NCBI GenBank assembly: GCA_015055805.1
Contig: SVHN01000009.1
Coordinates: 1-64,000, forward strand
Direction: 5' to 3'
DNA from: Clostridiales bacterium
GTDB lineage: Bacteria; Bacillota; Clostridia; Christensenellales; Borkfalkiaceae
DNA length: 64,000 nt
The position numbers and the translations under genes are program-made. This document shows positions 15,418-23,977 of the stretch, one piece after another. Under the pieces are notes generated by a model. The model searched no databases, had not been told where the DNA came from, and saw only the letters and a list, made by a program, of their open reading frames with translations. Numbering within the stretch: the first letter of the stretch is position 1; each line of letters begins with the position of its first letter.

Positions 15418-16965
15418 TTGAAAGGATTTTTCAAGACGGTTGCAATAGTCACCGTGTTTGCTATGTGTGAAAAATTTCTTGGGTTTTTATACCGAATATA
15501 TCTATCGAGAACGATAGGTTCGGAAGGCATAGGACTATATCAGGTTTCCCTTTCGGTATTCGCGCTGCTATTTACCGTAATCTGTTCGGGAACGCCTATA
15601 ACGGTATCTAGGCTTATGACCAAATACCGTGCCGAACAAAAGTACGATAAGGTCGGGAGGATAGTTGCCGCAGGAATTACCTATACCCTTGCCGTTGCAA
15701 TACCCGTTTGCTTATTCTTTTTATTGTTTGGAAAATCGTTCACATTTCTCTTTGCTGACGATAGATGCATGAACATATTTTTAGTGCTGCTACCTGGGCT
15801 TGTATTCACTTCGGTTTACTCGGTACTTCGCGGTGTGTTTTGGGGCAACAAAGATTTTCTGCCGTACAGCGTGACCGAACTTTTAGAAGAAATATGCATG
15901 ATACTTGTTGGGATTGTCCTTATAAACCGAGCGACGGACGTGTATCAAGGCGCGTTCCGCGCAGGGGTTGCCGTGCTTATATCGTACGTCTTTTCCTTTT
16001 CGCTTGCTACCGCCGTATTTATTTTTAGAAAGAATAAACTTAAAAACCCCGCATCTGAGTTTAAGCCACTCTTAAAATCTGCGCTACCTATAACGGCAAT
16101 GCGCACGACCAACTCACTATCCGTGTCGCTAGTATCCATTATTCTTCCGATAAGGCTGGTTGCGGCAGGCTTATCGAGTAGCGAGGCAATGAGTTTATAC
16201 GGCGCGGCAGTCGGTCAGGCAATACCGCTGCTATTTATTCCCACCACGCTTATCGGTTCGTTCACGCTCGTTTTAGTGCCTGAAATTTCCGAGAACTTTT
16301 ATAAAGGCAATCATTACGCCTTAAAACGCGACGTAGAAAAGGCGTTAAAGTTCACGGTGTTTTTATCTTCACTTTTCGTGCCCGTTTTTTTAGTTTGCGG
16401 AAAAGAAATAGGCGCGCTAATCTTCGGCGGACACGACTGCGGCGAATACCTATGTTATTCTAGTTTTTTAGTTATATTTATGAGTTTATCATCCATTACC
16501 ACGAGCATGCTTAACTCTATGGGTTTAGAACAACGCACGCTTATATATTTTATTGTCAGCGGTGTGTTTATGCTTGCAGCCGTTTATTTTCTGCCACAGG
16601 TTTTGGGTATATACTCTCTACTTGTCGGGTTTACTTTTATCTACGGACTGACTTCCGTCTTAAACCTTGTCTTATTAAATCGTCATTGCGAGAAAAAAAC
16701 TACCTACTTAAAGTTCTCTCTTCTTGCGGCGATCTTTATTTTCCCGACGGCTATTTTAGGAAAGATGCTTGAAAACCTACTTTTACCCATACTCGGTATG
16801 TTCTTTACCTTTATCGCGTGCTCGGCTGTTATGGTAATCTTTAATATTCTTTTGTTTTTAGTGTTCGGCTTAGTAAAGACCGACACTTTCAAAAGCAAAA
16901 TTAAAGATAAAAACAGCGCAAAAAAACAGCGCGGCTTTTCTGCCACGCTGAAAAAATCCATCTAA
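15418..16965 (+). CDS. MATE/MVF-superfamily flippase (SpoVB/MurJ-like)
   Basis: The 515-residue protein has about 14 membrane segments and the N-terminal pattern KFLGFLYRIYLSRTIGSEGIGLYQ found in SpoVB and related lipid II or polysaccharide flippases. SpoVB is required for spore cortex synthesis in Bacillus subtilis; here the assignment to SpoVB rather than another family member is likely but not certain. Translation starts at TTG 15418: GAGGTGA lies just upstream, and an in-frame TGA stop is the codon right before it. The C-terminal 35 residues are basic and Lys-rich. Downstream is the convergent aromatic operon with only 19 bp between stops. Confidence 0.85.
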   Translation: MKGFFKTVAIVTVFAMCEKFLGFLYRIYLSRTIGSEGIGLYQVSLSVFALLFTVICSGTPITVSRLMTKYRAEQKYDKVGRIVAAGITYTLAVAIPVCLFFLLFGKSFTFLFADDRCMNIFLVLLPGLVFTSVYSVLRGVFWGNKDFLPYSVTELLEEICMILVGIVLINRATDVYQGAFRAGVAVLISYVFSFSLATAVFIFRKNKLKNPASEFKPLLKSALPITAMRTTNSLSVSLVSIILPIRLVAAGLSSSEAMSLYGAAVGQAIPLLFIPTTLIGSFTLVLVPEISENFYKGNHYALKRDVEKALKFTVFLSSLFVPVFLVCGKEIGALIFGGHDCGEYLCYSSFLVIFMSLSSITTSMLNSMGLEQRTLIYFIVSGVFMLAAVYFLPQVLGIYSLLVGFTFIYGLTSVLNLVLLNRHCEKKTTYLKFSLLAAIFIFPTAILGKMLENLLLPILGMFFTFIACSAVMVIFNILLFLVFGLVKTDTFKSKIKDKNSAKKQRGFSATLKKSI

Positions 16966-16984
16966 CCTTAACTTTTATATTTTA

Positions 16985-17416
16985 TTAAGATTTTGCTTTT
17001 ATAATCTCGTCTATACCTTCAAGGTATCCGTCAAAGCCTTTACCCGTTATGGTTATAAAAGCAAACTTTTTAACGAAAGATATTTGACGGAAGTCTTCCC
17101 TTTCGTCCACTTTGGAAATATGCACTTCCACCGTCGGAATATTGACCGACTTTAACGCGTCTAAAATTGCTACGCTGGTATGGGTATACGCGCCGGGGTT
17201 TATGACTATGCCGTCAAACTTATTGAACGCTTTTTGTATCTCGGTAACTATTGCGCCCTCATAGTTAGACTGATAGCACTTAACCTTTACGCCCTTTTCT
17301 TTTGCGTGGTTTTTAATAAGTTTTACAAGTGACTTATAGTCCTTATCCCCGTAAATATTCTTTTCCCTAATCCCTAGCATATTTAGATTAGGTCCGTTTA
17401 TAACCAAAATTTTCAT
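16985..17416 (-). CDS. aroQ: Type II 3-dehydroquinate dehydratase
   Basis: The 143-residue enzyme of the dodecameric type II family removes water from 3-dehydroquinate to give 3-dehydroshikimate. Family motifs are the N-terminal INGPNLNMLGIREKNIYG, including the catalytic Tyr of the flexible loop, then CYQSNYEGAIVTEIQ, NPGAYTHTSVAILDAL and VEVHISKVDEREDFR. It is the last gene of the operon and its start overlaps the stop of the AroE-AroK fusion gene by four bases (ATGA), so translation is coupled. Confidence 0.95.
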   Translation of the reverse strand: MKILVINGPNLNMLGIREKNIYGDKDYKSLVKLIKNHAKEKGVKVKCYQSNYEGAIVTEIQKAFNKFDGIVINPGAYTHTSVAILDALKSVNIPTVEVHISKVDEREDFRQISFVKKFAFITITGKGFDGYLEGIDEIIKAKS

Positions 17417-18642
17417 AATTTATCCATAACTCCTTTAACAGCGTTTTCCACGCTTTGGTTATTGTCGATAATAACGTCGGCAAACTGCGCGTATAAACCC
17501 TTTCTTTCGTCAAACAGTTTTTTAACCGTTTCTAAATCTTTGGATAGCGGTCTGCCGTCGGTAACGAGTTTTTCCACGTCACGCACTATCCAAAAGATTT
17601 TGCCGTTAGACTTTAACGGGTATAAATTCTCGCTATTTTTTATTATTCCGCCGCCGGTAGAAATAACCTTGCCCGTAAGTTTACCGACGTCTAGCAAAAC
17701 TTCGGTTTCTAGTTTACGGAAATATTCTTCACCGCTTGCGCTAAATATAGTCGGAATATCCCTACCGTCCCTTTTAACTATCTCTTGATCGGTATCAATG
17801 AGTTCTCTGCCGAGTTTTTCCGCAAGAAGTTTTCCGACCGTACTCTTTCCAGACCCCGGCATACCTATAAGCACGACGTTTTGTTTTTCTTTGCTCAGTT
17901 TATCGTATACCTTTTCAATAATACCGTCGTCGCACGGCTTAGACAAGAATTTTTCCATAGCGTATTTTGCCTGAGCAATCAGCATATAAAAACCGTTGAC
18001 GGCTTTTATTCCTTTTTGCTTTGCGCTCAAACAAAGTTTAGTACAAAAGGGATTATATATAACGTCTGCAACGCCTTCTAATTTATTAAAACCGTCTAAC
18101 GTTATGGGACTGTTATAGCTGTCGGGGAACATTCCGACGGGCGTAGTATTAATAATAATCTCGGTATCCGTACGGGTTTTCATATTCTCGTAATTAACTT
18201 CGCCCGAACGAGAAACGATAATTATTTCCTTTGCGCCCTCAGACTTTGCCACGGCGCGCGCCGTCTTGCTAGTTCCGCCGCTGCCGAGTATCATAACCGT
18301 CTTTTTGCAAAGGGTTATACCCGCCGTGGATAGCATATATTTCATACCTAAAAAATCGGTGTTATAGCCGACGAGTTTTCCGTTCTCGTTTACCACGGTG
18401 TTGACCGCGCCTATAAGCTGTGCGCTTTGGTCTATTTTATCAAGGTATTGTATTATATCCGTCTTGTAAGGTATAGTAACGTTAAAGCCTTTATACTTTT
18501 TACTTTGCACAAAATCTTTAAGCGCGTTGGGTTCAAGTTCCACTAAGTCGTAAGGATAAGAGCCTAACTCTGCGTGAATAATCTTAGAATAACTGTGCTT
18601 TAACGTTCTACCTATAAGAGCGAACCTTTCCTTTTCTTTCAT
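17413..18642 (-). CDS. Fused shikimate dehydrogenase and shikimate kinase
   Basis: The 409-residue fusion has two parts. Residues 1-255 are AroE: RTLKHSYSKIIHAEL, the GFNVTIPYK substrate-binding motif, and the NADP site LGSGGTSKTARAVA. Residues 262-409 are AroK: Walker A GMPGSGKST, DTDQEIVKRDG, STGGGII, and the lid DGRPLS. Together they convert 3-dehydroshikimate to shikimate and then to shikimate 3-phosphate. Separate genes are the rule; this fusion probably favours channelling. I chose ATG 18642, one base after the pheA stop, which fits the N-terminus of AroE proteins (KERFALIGRTL). An upstream ATG at 18660 is possible. The gene overlaps aroQ by four bases. Confidence 0.93.
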   Translation of the reverse strand: MKEKERFALIGRTLKHSYSKIIHAELGSYPYDLVELEPNALKDFVQSKKYKGFNVTIPYKTDIIQYLDKIDQSAQLIGAVNTVVNENGKLVGYNTDFLGMKYMLSTAGITLCKKTVMILGSGGTSKTARAVAKSEGAKEIIIVSRSGEVNYENMKTRTDTEIIINTTPVGMFPDSYNSPITLDGFNKLEGVADVIYNPFCTKLCLSAKQKGIKAVNGFYMLIAQAKYAMEKFLSKPCDDGIIEKVYDKLSKEKQNVVLIGMPGSGKSTVGKLLAEKLGRELIDTDQEIVKRDGRDIPTIFSASGEEYFRKLETEVLLDVGKLTGKVISTGGGIIKNSENLYPLKSNGKIFWIVRDVEKLVTDGRPLSKDLETVKKLFDERKGLYAQFADVIIDNNQSVENAVKGVMDKL

Positions 18643-18643
18643 A

Positions 18644-19789
18644 CTAAACGGTTTCCTCATACGCGCCAAGGAAAGTGAACTGTTCGGTAGAATTATCCAA
18701 CTCTATCAACAAGTTTTGAACGCTGTTTTTCTTTATGTCGCACTCAAAGTCGAAGTAGAACATAAACTCAAAGCTAGACCCGACTATGGGGCGTGATTCG
18801 AGTTTAGTAAGGTTTATCCCAAGGTTTGAAAACTTGGATAAAAGTTTGTTTAAGCTTCCGGGCGCGTTCTGTGGAAGTGTGGTCATAATACTTATCTTAT
18901 TCGCGCCTTTATAAAATTCCATATTCTTTGCGATAAGGATAAAGCGAGTGTAATTGTTGTCGCTATCCTGAACGTTGGTTTCTAATAGTTTTAAACCGTA
19001 AAGGTCTGCGCATTCCCTTGAAGAGATTGCAGCAATATCCTTTCTTCCGCTCTCGGCAAGCGTTTTTGCAGCGACAGCGGTGTTTGCTACCGCGGTAATC
19101 TTTACGCCCGGGAACTGCTCTAAATATTTTTTACATTGAGTAAGTGCCTGTTCGTGAGAAATTATCTCTTTTATATCACTCATTTTAGTGTCTTTATTAA
19201 CGACTAGATTGTGCGTAACCGATATGCGGATACTCTTTACAATATAGAACTTGTGTTCTTTCATTAAGTCGTAAACCTGATTTACAGACCCAGCCGAACT
19301 GTTTTCGATAGGCAGAACGCCGTACTTACAAAAACCTTTCTCAACCGCCTGAAACACGCCGTCGAAGTTTTTGAAATAGGTTATGTCTGCAAGCTCGAAC
19401 AATCTGTCCGTAGCAATGCCCGAATACGCGCCCGACACGCCTTGACACGCAACCTTTGCCTTGGGCGAAAACTCTAAGTCGCCTTTAAGGATTGCTTCTT
19501 TAATCTTTTCGCCTATTGCCGAGTGATACTCTGCGTTCATTGTTTGATAGGCTTTGCTCGTTTCAAATATACTTTCAAACACGCGCTTTAAGTATACCTG
19601 ATTGCCTTCGGAAACCTTATCAGTTACGCGAAGTAAAATCTTCTTTTCTCTGTCGGGATCGTTTACCGCCTTTCCGCTTTGCTTTTTAGCTTCCGATACC
19701 TGTCCGACAAGCTTCATTCTCTCTTCGTAAAGTTCTGCTATTTTATCGTCTATGGCGTCAATGCCCTGTCTTATTTTATCGAGATCCAT
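18644..19789 (-). CDS. pheA: Bifunctional chorismate mutase / prephenate dehydratase
   Basis: The 381-residue P-protein converts chorismate to prephenate and on to phenylpyruvate. Residues 1-85 form an AroQ-type chorismate mutase (IRQGIDAIDDKIAELYEERM, AEAKK-like SEAKKQSGKAV, PDREKKIL). Residues about 105-285 are the dehydratase, with VACQGVSGAYSGIATDRLF, LPIENSSAGSVNQVYDLM and the catalytic-loop stretch NYTRFILIA. Residues about 295-375 are a C-terminal ACT domain (PGSLNKLLSKFSNLGINLTKLESRP), which normally senses phenylalanine for feedback inhibition. AAAAGGAG is the ribosome binding site, 16 bp after aroC. The operon leader peptide rich in Phe codons fits control by the end product. Confidence 0.95.
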   Translation of the reverse strand: MDLDKIRQGIDAIDDKIAELYEERMKLVGQVSEAKKQSGKAVNDPDREKKILLRVTDKVSEGNQVYLKRVFESIFETSKAYQTMNAEYHSAIGEKIKEAILKGDLEFSPKAKVACQGVSGAYSGIATDRLFELADITYFKNFDGVFQAVEKGFCKYGVLPIENSSAGSVNQVYDLMKEHKFYIVKSIRISVTHNLVVNKDTKMSDIKEIISHEQALTQCKKYLEQFPGVKITAVANTAVAAKTLAESGRKDIAAISSRECADLYGLKLLETNVQDSDNNYTRFILIAKNMEFYKGANKISIMTTLPQNAPGSLNKLLSKFSNLGINLTKLESRPIVGSSFEFMFYFDFECDIKKNSVQNLLIELDNSTEQFTFLGAYEETV

Positions 19790-19805
19790 TTTTGCTTTTC
19801 TCCTT

Positions 19806-20888
19806 TTATATCAAGTCGTATACTGCTATTGCAGAAATTGCTTCTATTACGGGCACGGCTCTCGGCACTATACACGAATCGTGTCTGCCCTGTATTTTAA
19901 GTTTGACGTTTTCCTTTTTCACAAGGTCAACCGTGTCTTGTTCTTTGCCTATCGACGGCGTTGGCTTTATCGCCACTCTAAACGTTATAGGCATACCGTT
20001 TGACAGTCCGCCGTTTATACCGCCGTTGTGGTTGGTTTTAGTCTTTACTTTTCCGCTATCGTCGATAAAAAACGGATCGTTTGCTTTAGAGCCGCGCATA
20101 GTGGATATATCAAACCCCGTGCCGAACTCTATTCCTTTTACCGCAGGAACGGCAAACGCTAGTTTTGATATAACGCCCTCAATGCTGTCGAACATATATT
20201 CGCCTGCGCCTATCGGCATACCCGTTATAACGCACTCTATTACTCCGCCAACCGAATCTAAATCCATACGCGCGCTTTCAATCTCTTCAAGCATTGCCGC
20301 TTTATCTTGCGCGTCAAGCACGGGGAAGTCTTGGTCAACCTTTTTAAAATCAAACTTTTCTTGGTCTATATCGTTATAGCCTTTACCACAAATTCTGCCT
20401 ATTCTAGATATATAAGCGTTTATCTCTATGCCCTTTGACTGTAATTCTTGCTTTAATATTCCGCCCGCAATACACATCGGCGCGGTAAGTCTACCTGAAA
20501 ACTTTCCGCCACCCCTATGGTCAAACCCGTCGCCGTACTTTTGCCACGCCACGAAGTCTGCGTGCGACGGACGCGGCGTCTTTACGACTTTATCGTAGTC
20601 CTGACTTTTTTGTTCGGAATTTTTAATGACGGCTTTTAGTTCACCACTTATCGCACCGTCACTTTCGCCCTGAACGAAAATCACCTTATCCCCTTCAAGT
20701 CTTTTGGTTGAAAACGCCATGTTTTTAGGTTTTCTTCTGTCCATAAACCTTTGAAGTTTATCTTTATCAAACCGCACGCCGTCTAGCCCCTTAATAAAAA
20801 CGCCTATTTCGGGTGCGTGCGATGCGCCGTATATTTTCAGGTTAAGTTTTTTTCCGCAATATACAGATTGCTGATTGTCGTTATACAT
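19806..20888 (-). CDS. aroC: Chorismate synthase (divergent)
   Basis: The 360-residue enzyme forms chorismate from 5-enolpyruvylshikimate 3-phosphate with reduced FMN. The family is recognised by RRKPKN, TPRPSHADFVAWQKYG, DHRGGGKFSGRLTAPMC and the C-terminal RHDSCIVPRAVPVIEA. Several signatures differ from common bacterial AroC: the first motif GESHG reads GASHA, and the usual GGRSSARET reads GGKFSGRLT. The histidines expected in the active site are kept. ATG 20888 is preceded by GGAGGAAAGG at good spacing. The gene overlaps the end of aroA by eight bases. Its place in a complete pathway operon makes the assignment firm. Confidence 0.93.
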   Translation of the reverse strand: MYNDNQQSVYCGKKLNLKIYGASHAPEIGVFIKGLDGVRFDKDKLQRFMDRRKPKNMAFSTKRLEGDKVIFVQGESDGAISGELKAVIKNSEQKSQDYDKVVKTPRPSHADFVAWQKYGDGFDHRGGGKFSGRLTAPMCIAGGILKQELQSKGIEINAYISRIGRICGKGYNDIDQEKFDFKKVDQDFPVLDAQDKAAMLEEIESARMDLDSVGGVIECVITGMPIGAGEYMFDSIEGVISKLAFAVPAVKGIEFGTGFDISTMRGSKANDPFFIDDSGKVKTKTNHNGGINGGLSNGMPITFRVAIKPTPSIGKEQDTVDLVKKENVKLKIQGRHDSCIVPRAVPVIEAISAIAVYDLI

Positions 20889-22071
20889 TGACCTTTCCTC
20901 CAACCGACTGTAAATCTTTGAAAAAAGTGGGGTATGACTTTTCTACGGCTTGGGCGTTTTTAATAACGCTAGTGCCTTGACATACGGTTGCAAGCACCGC
21001 CGCCGACATAACTATTCTGTGGTCGTTATACGAATCAATCTCCCCTGCCTTAGGCAGCCCACCGTAAACTATAAGATTTCCGTCCGTATACTCTGCCTTT
21101 ATCCCGAACGCGTTTAGGGTTACTATGGTACTCTCTATCCTATCGCTTTCTTTTATTTTAAGCCTTGATACGTTCTTGATTACACTCGTTCCCTTTGCAT
21201 TAGCCGCAATAACCGCCGTTATCGGAACTAGGTCGGGGCAATCTTCGGCATCTATGGTAAACGCTTTTAGCCTGCTTTTATATACGGTTACCGTATCACC
21301 TGACCTTTCAATCTTTGCGCCTGCAAGTTTTAATATTTCAAGTATCGCTAAGTCGCCTTGAACGCTATCTAGGTTAAGCCCGAAAACTTCGGTTTTTCCG
21401 CTTAACGCGCCGAGCGCAACAAAGAACGCTGCGTTAGACCAGTCGCCCTCAGGCGTAACGTTTCCTTTGAATTTTTGTCCGCCTTTTATAAAATAGCCGC
21501 TATCCGTTTTTACAATTTTTATACCGTAACTAGACAGCACTTCCAAGGTAATATCGACGTATGGCGCGGAAGATAACGGGGTTAAAAGGGTTATCGTGCT
21601 GTCACCGTCTAGCGTTGCTAGTGCCATCAACAGTCCCGATATATATTGAGAACTTATATCACCGCGAATACGGTAATCCCCTGAGGTTAGTTTTCCGCTT
21701 AGATTTATTCTATCCGTCTTTTCCCAAACTGCGCCGTGACAAGACAACGCGCCGAGCAACTCGTCGTTTGGTCTATCCATAAGTTTTCCGTGTCCGATAA
21801 ACGTGTAGTTACCGCCACGCGCCGCCATAAGCGGCAACAAAAACCTTAAAGTAGAGCCCGATTCACCGCAGTCAAGTACGCTTTTTCCCGAAAGTACGGC
21901 TTTTAAGCACTCTTCAGTAGCCGTTATGTCCTTGGACGTAAAGCCTACGCAACCGGACGATACGGCGTTACCTGCAAGAAAATTGCAAATAGCAATTCTG
22001 TGGGCGTAAGACTTAGACGGTATTGCTTTTATCTTTCCGTTCACGTCTGATTTGTCTATTCGTGCAATCAT
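20881..22071 (-). CDS. aroA: 5-enolpyruvylshikimate-3-phosphate (EPSP) synthase
   Basis: The 396-residue enzyme joins shikimate 3-phosphate and phosphoenolpyruvate. Key motifs are PSKSYAHRIAICNFLAG with the catalytic Lys near residue 19, CGESGSTLRFLLPL, QYISGLLMAL, DWSNAAFFVALGAL, LKIKESDRIESTI and YNDHRIVMSAAVLA. The active-site loop reads CGESGSTLRF rather than GNAGT, which is more like class II enzymes. Tolerance to glyphosate cannot be read from this alone. The start overlaps the aroB stop by four bases (ATGA). Confidence 0.95.
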   Translation of the reverse strand: MIARIDKSDVNGKIKAIPSKSYAHRIAICNFLAGNAVSSGCVGFTSKDITATEECLKAVLSGKSVLDCGESGSTLRFLLPLMAARGGNYTFIGHGKLMDRPNDELLGALSCHGAVWEKTDRINLSGKLTSGDYRIRGDISSQYISGLLMALATLDGDSTITLLTPLSSAPYVDITLEVLSSYGIKIVKTDSGYFIKGGQKFKGNVTPEGDWSNAAFFVALGALSGKTEVFGLNLDSVQGDLAILEILKLAGAKIERSGDTVTVYKSRLKAFTIDAEDCPDLVPITAVIAANAKGTSVIKNVSRLKIKESDRIESTIVTLNAFGIKAEYTDGNLIVYGGLPKAGEIDSYNDHRIVMSAAVLATVCQGTSVIKNAQAVEKSYPTFFKDLQSVGGKVNV

Positions 22072-23117
22072 TTTAAATATCCTTTCAATTCGTCAGCCTT
22101 TACCTTTACTTCACGAACGTCACCGACGCCGTAAACCATCATTAAGGTTATAGTATCGCCGCTGCGCTTTTTATCGTTTTGTGCAGCATCGCAAATATCT
22201 TCAATAGAAAAGGGGCAGGGATTTTCGCCCACGCATTTTTTTACTACCGCATTGATTTTTTCTAAATTTGTTTTATCGATATATCCATGCGAATAAGAGT
22301 TATCAAGTATGATATCAAGCCCTATCGCAACAGCCCGTCCGTGCGAAAGGGTATATTCGCTTAGTTTTTCTATGCCGTGCGCAGGGGTATGACCGAGATT
22401 TAATAGTTTTCTTATTCCACCCTCGAACTCGTCTTTTTCTACCACTCGTCTTTTATAGTCAACGGCAAGATAAATAAGGTCTTTTATCTGGTATTTATCG
22501 CCTGATATAACGTCGAAAATATTTTGGTCTAGTACTGCGTACTTTGCCATTTCACCCATACCGTCGATATAGATTTCATTAGGCAAGCTGTCTAACGTGC
22601 ATACGTCGATTAAAACCAAGTTCGGCTGACAAAACGCGCCGACAAGGTTCTTTCCTTCTGGAAGATCAATCGCCGTCTTTCCACCGACGGAAGAATCTAT
22701 CTGTGAAAGTAAAGTCGTTGGAATTTGTATATATTTAATTCCGCGAAGATAGGTCGCCGCGGCAAAACCTGCCATATCCCCGACTACTCCGCCGCCGAGC
22801 GCAACCAAAGCGTCCGTACGCGTTAATTTATTCTCGGCTAAAAAGCTGAGTATCTTGCCGTAAGTATCAAGGTTTTTACTCGATTCGCCGTGTTGAAAAA
22901 CGAATTTTACCACGCCAAAACCGTTTTTCTTTAATGAGTCAACCACCGTTTTTGAATAGATTTTATCCACGGTATCGTCGGTAATTACGGCAACCTTGCA
23001 CGGTTTAACCACTTCTTTTATTAATTCGCCCGACCTACTAAGTATTGCGCTATCTATTATAACGTCATAACTTTTCGAGGCGCAAACGCGAACTCTTTTT
23101 GCGGTATCAGTTTTCAT
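22068..23117 (-). CDS. aroB: 3-dehydroquinate synthase
   Basis: The 349-residue NAD- and metal-dependent enzyme cyclises DAHP to 3-dehydroquinate. Motifs include HGESSKNLDTYGKILSFL, ALGGGVVGDMAGFAAATYLRG, PTTLLSQIDSSVGGKTAID, and the metal-binding LLNLGHTPAHGIEKL and LSHGRAVAIG. The usual NFGHTIGHAIE is NLGHTPAHGIE here, with both histidines kept. The start overlaps the tyrA stop by 11 bases. Confidence 0.95.
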   Translation of the reverse strand: MKTDTAKRVRVCASKSYDVIIDSAILSRSGELIKEVVKPCKVAVITDDTVDKIYSKTVVDSLKKNGFGVVKFVFQHGESSKNLDTYGKILSFLAENKLTRTDALVALGGGVVGDMAGFAAATYLRGIKYIQIPTTLLSQIDSSVGGKTAIDLPEGKNLVGAFCQPNLVLIDVCTLDSLPNEIYIDGMGEMAKYAVLDQNIFDVISGDKYQIKDLIYLAVDYKRRVVEKDEFEGGIRKLLNLGHTPAHGIEKLSEYTLSHGRAVAIGLDIILDNSYSHGYIDKTNLEKINAVVKKCVGENPCPFSIEDICDAAQNDKKRSGDTITLMMVYGVGDVREVKVKADELKGYLK

Positions 23118-23967
23118 TGTTCCAAGTCCTTCTCATCTTTTCCGATTCAAGTTTTCTTCTGTTGCCGTCGGCAAGCAGTTCTTTCATTTTGTCGGTGTCT
23201 TTATTCATAAGCGCGGATTTATATTCGGTTAGGCTGGCTATTATAGAATCAAGTTCACCCACTAAAAAGTCAGAGTTGTCAACGGTAAGTTGCGACCACA
23301 TTTCAGGCGAAAGCCTTGCAACTCTGGTCATATCCCTAAAACTTCCTGCTGAAAAGCCCATAAAACTTACCGCCGTGTCGCTCTTTATATAAGAACTAGA
23401 TACAAGGTGGGCAAGCTGAGAAGTAAACGCTATGATCCTGTCGTGATTTTCCGCCGTGGTGATAACTACGCTGCCGAACCCAAGCGATAAGGAATACGCT
23501 TTAAGGAAAGCAACTATTTTAAGTTCGGCTTTTACGGGTACTAATATCATTGACGCTTTATCGAATAGCGTTGCCGTAGAGTGGCTTACCCCCGAAAACT
23601 CACGCCCTGCCATAGGGTGCGCGCTTATAAAGTCTAGTTTTGGATATTTTTTGGCTAGCTCTTTCATCTGAGCTACTACTCTGCGTTTATTTCCGCAACA
23701 GTCCATAACTAAGCACCCGTCTTTAAGTAGCGGACAGTATTCTTCTAACGCCTTGGATAGCGATTCGGGATAGAGCGAAAAAATAACTAAGTCCATTTCC
23801 CCGACGTTATCTTTACTCAGTTCTTCGTGGTACGCTGAAAGCAGTTTGCCGTCAAGCATAGCTTTCTTACTGATATCAAACGCATAAACACGGTCTTCGG
23901 TTTTCTTGACTATCGCGCGTCCCATTGAGCCGCCGATAAGTCCTAATCCTATAATGCCTATCTTCAT
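23107..23967 (-). CDS. tyrA: Prephenate dehydrogenase
   Basis: The 286-residue enzyme oxidatively decarboxylates prephenate to 4-hydroxyphenylpyruvate for tyrosine synthesis. The N-terminal Rossmann fold begins IGIIGLGLIGGSMGRAI. The catalytic region has SAHPMAGREFSGVSHST, and the helical C-terminal domain ends in a charged segment. It lacks a C-terminal ACT domain, so feedback may act mainly on DAHP synthase and through the transcript leader. It begins 10 bp after aroF with only a weak AAGAAAAAG upstream of the ATG, so it probably relies on coupling to aroF translation. Confidence 0.93.
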   Translation of the reverse strand: MKIGIIGLGLIGGSMGRAIVKKTEDRVYAFDISKKAMLDGKLLSAYHEELSKDNVGEMDLVIFSLYPESLSKALEEYCPLLKDGCLVMDCCGNKRRVVAQMKELAKKYPKLDFISAHPMAGREFSGVSHSTATLFDKASMILVPVKAELKIVAFLKAYSLSLGFGSVVITTAENHDRIIAFTSQLAHLVSSSYIKSDTAVSFMGFSAGSFRDMTRVARLSPEMWSQLTVDNSDFLVGELDSIIASLTEYKSALMNKDTDKMKELLADGNRRKLESEKMRRTWNNEN

Positions 23968-23977
23968 ACTTTTTCTT

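Noticed and set aside
15765-16028. A plus-strand frame inside the spoVB-like gene
   Set aside because: It lies wholly within a well-supported membrane protein gene in another frame.
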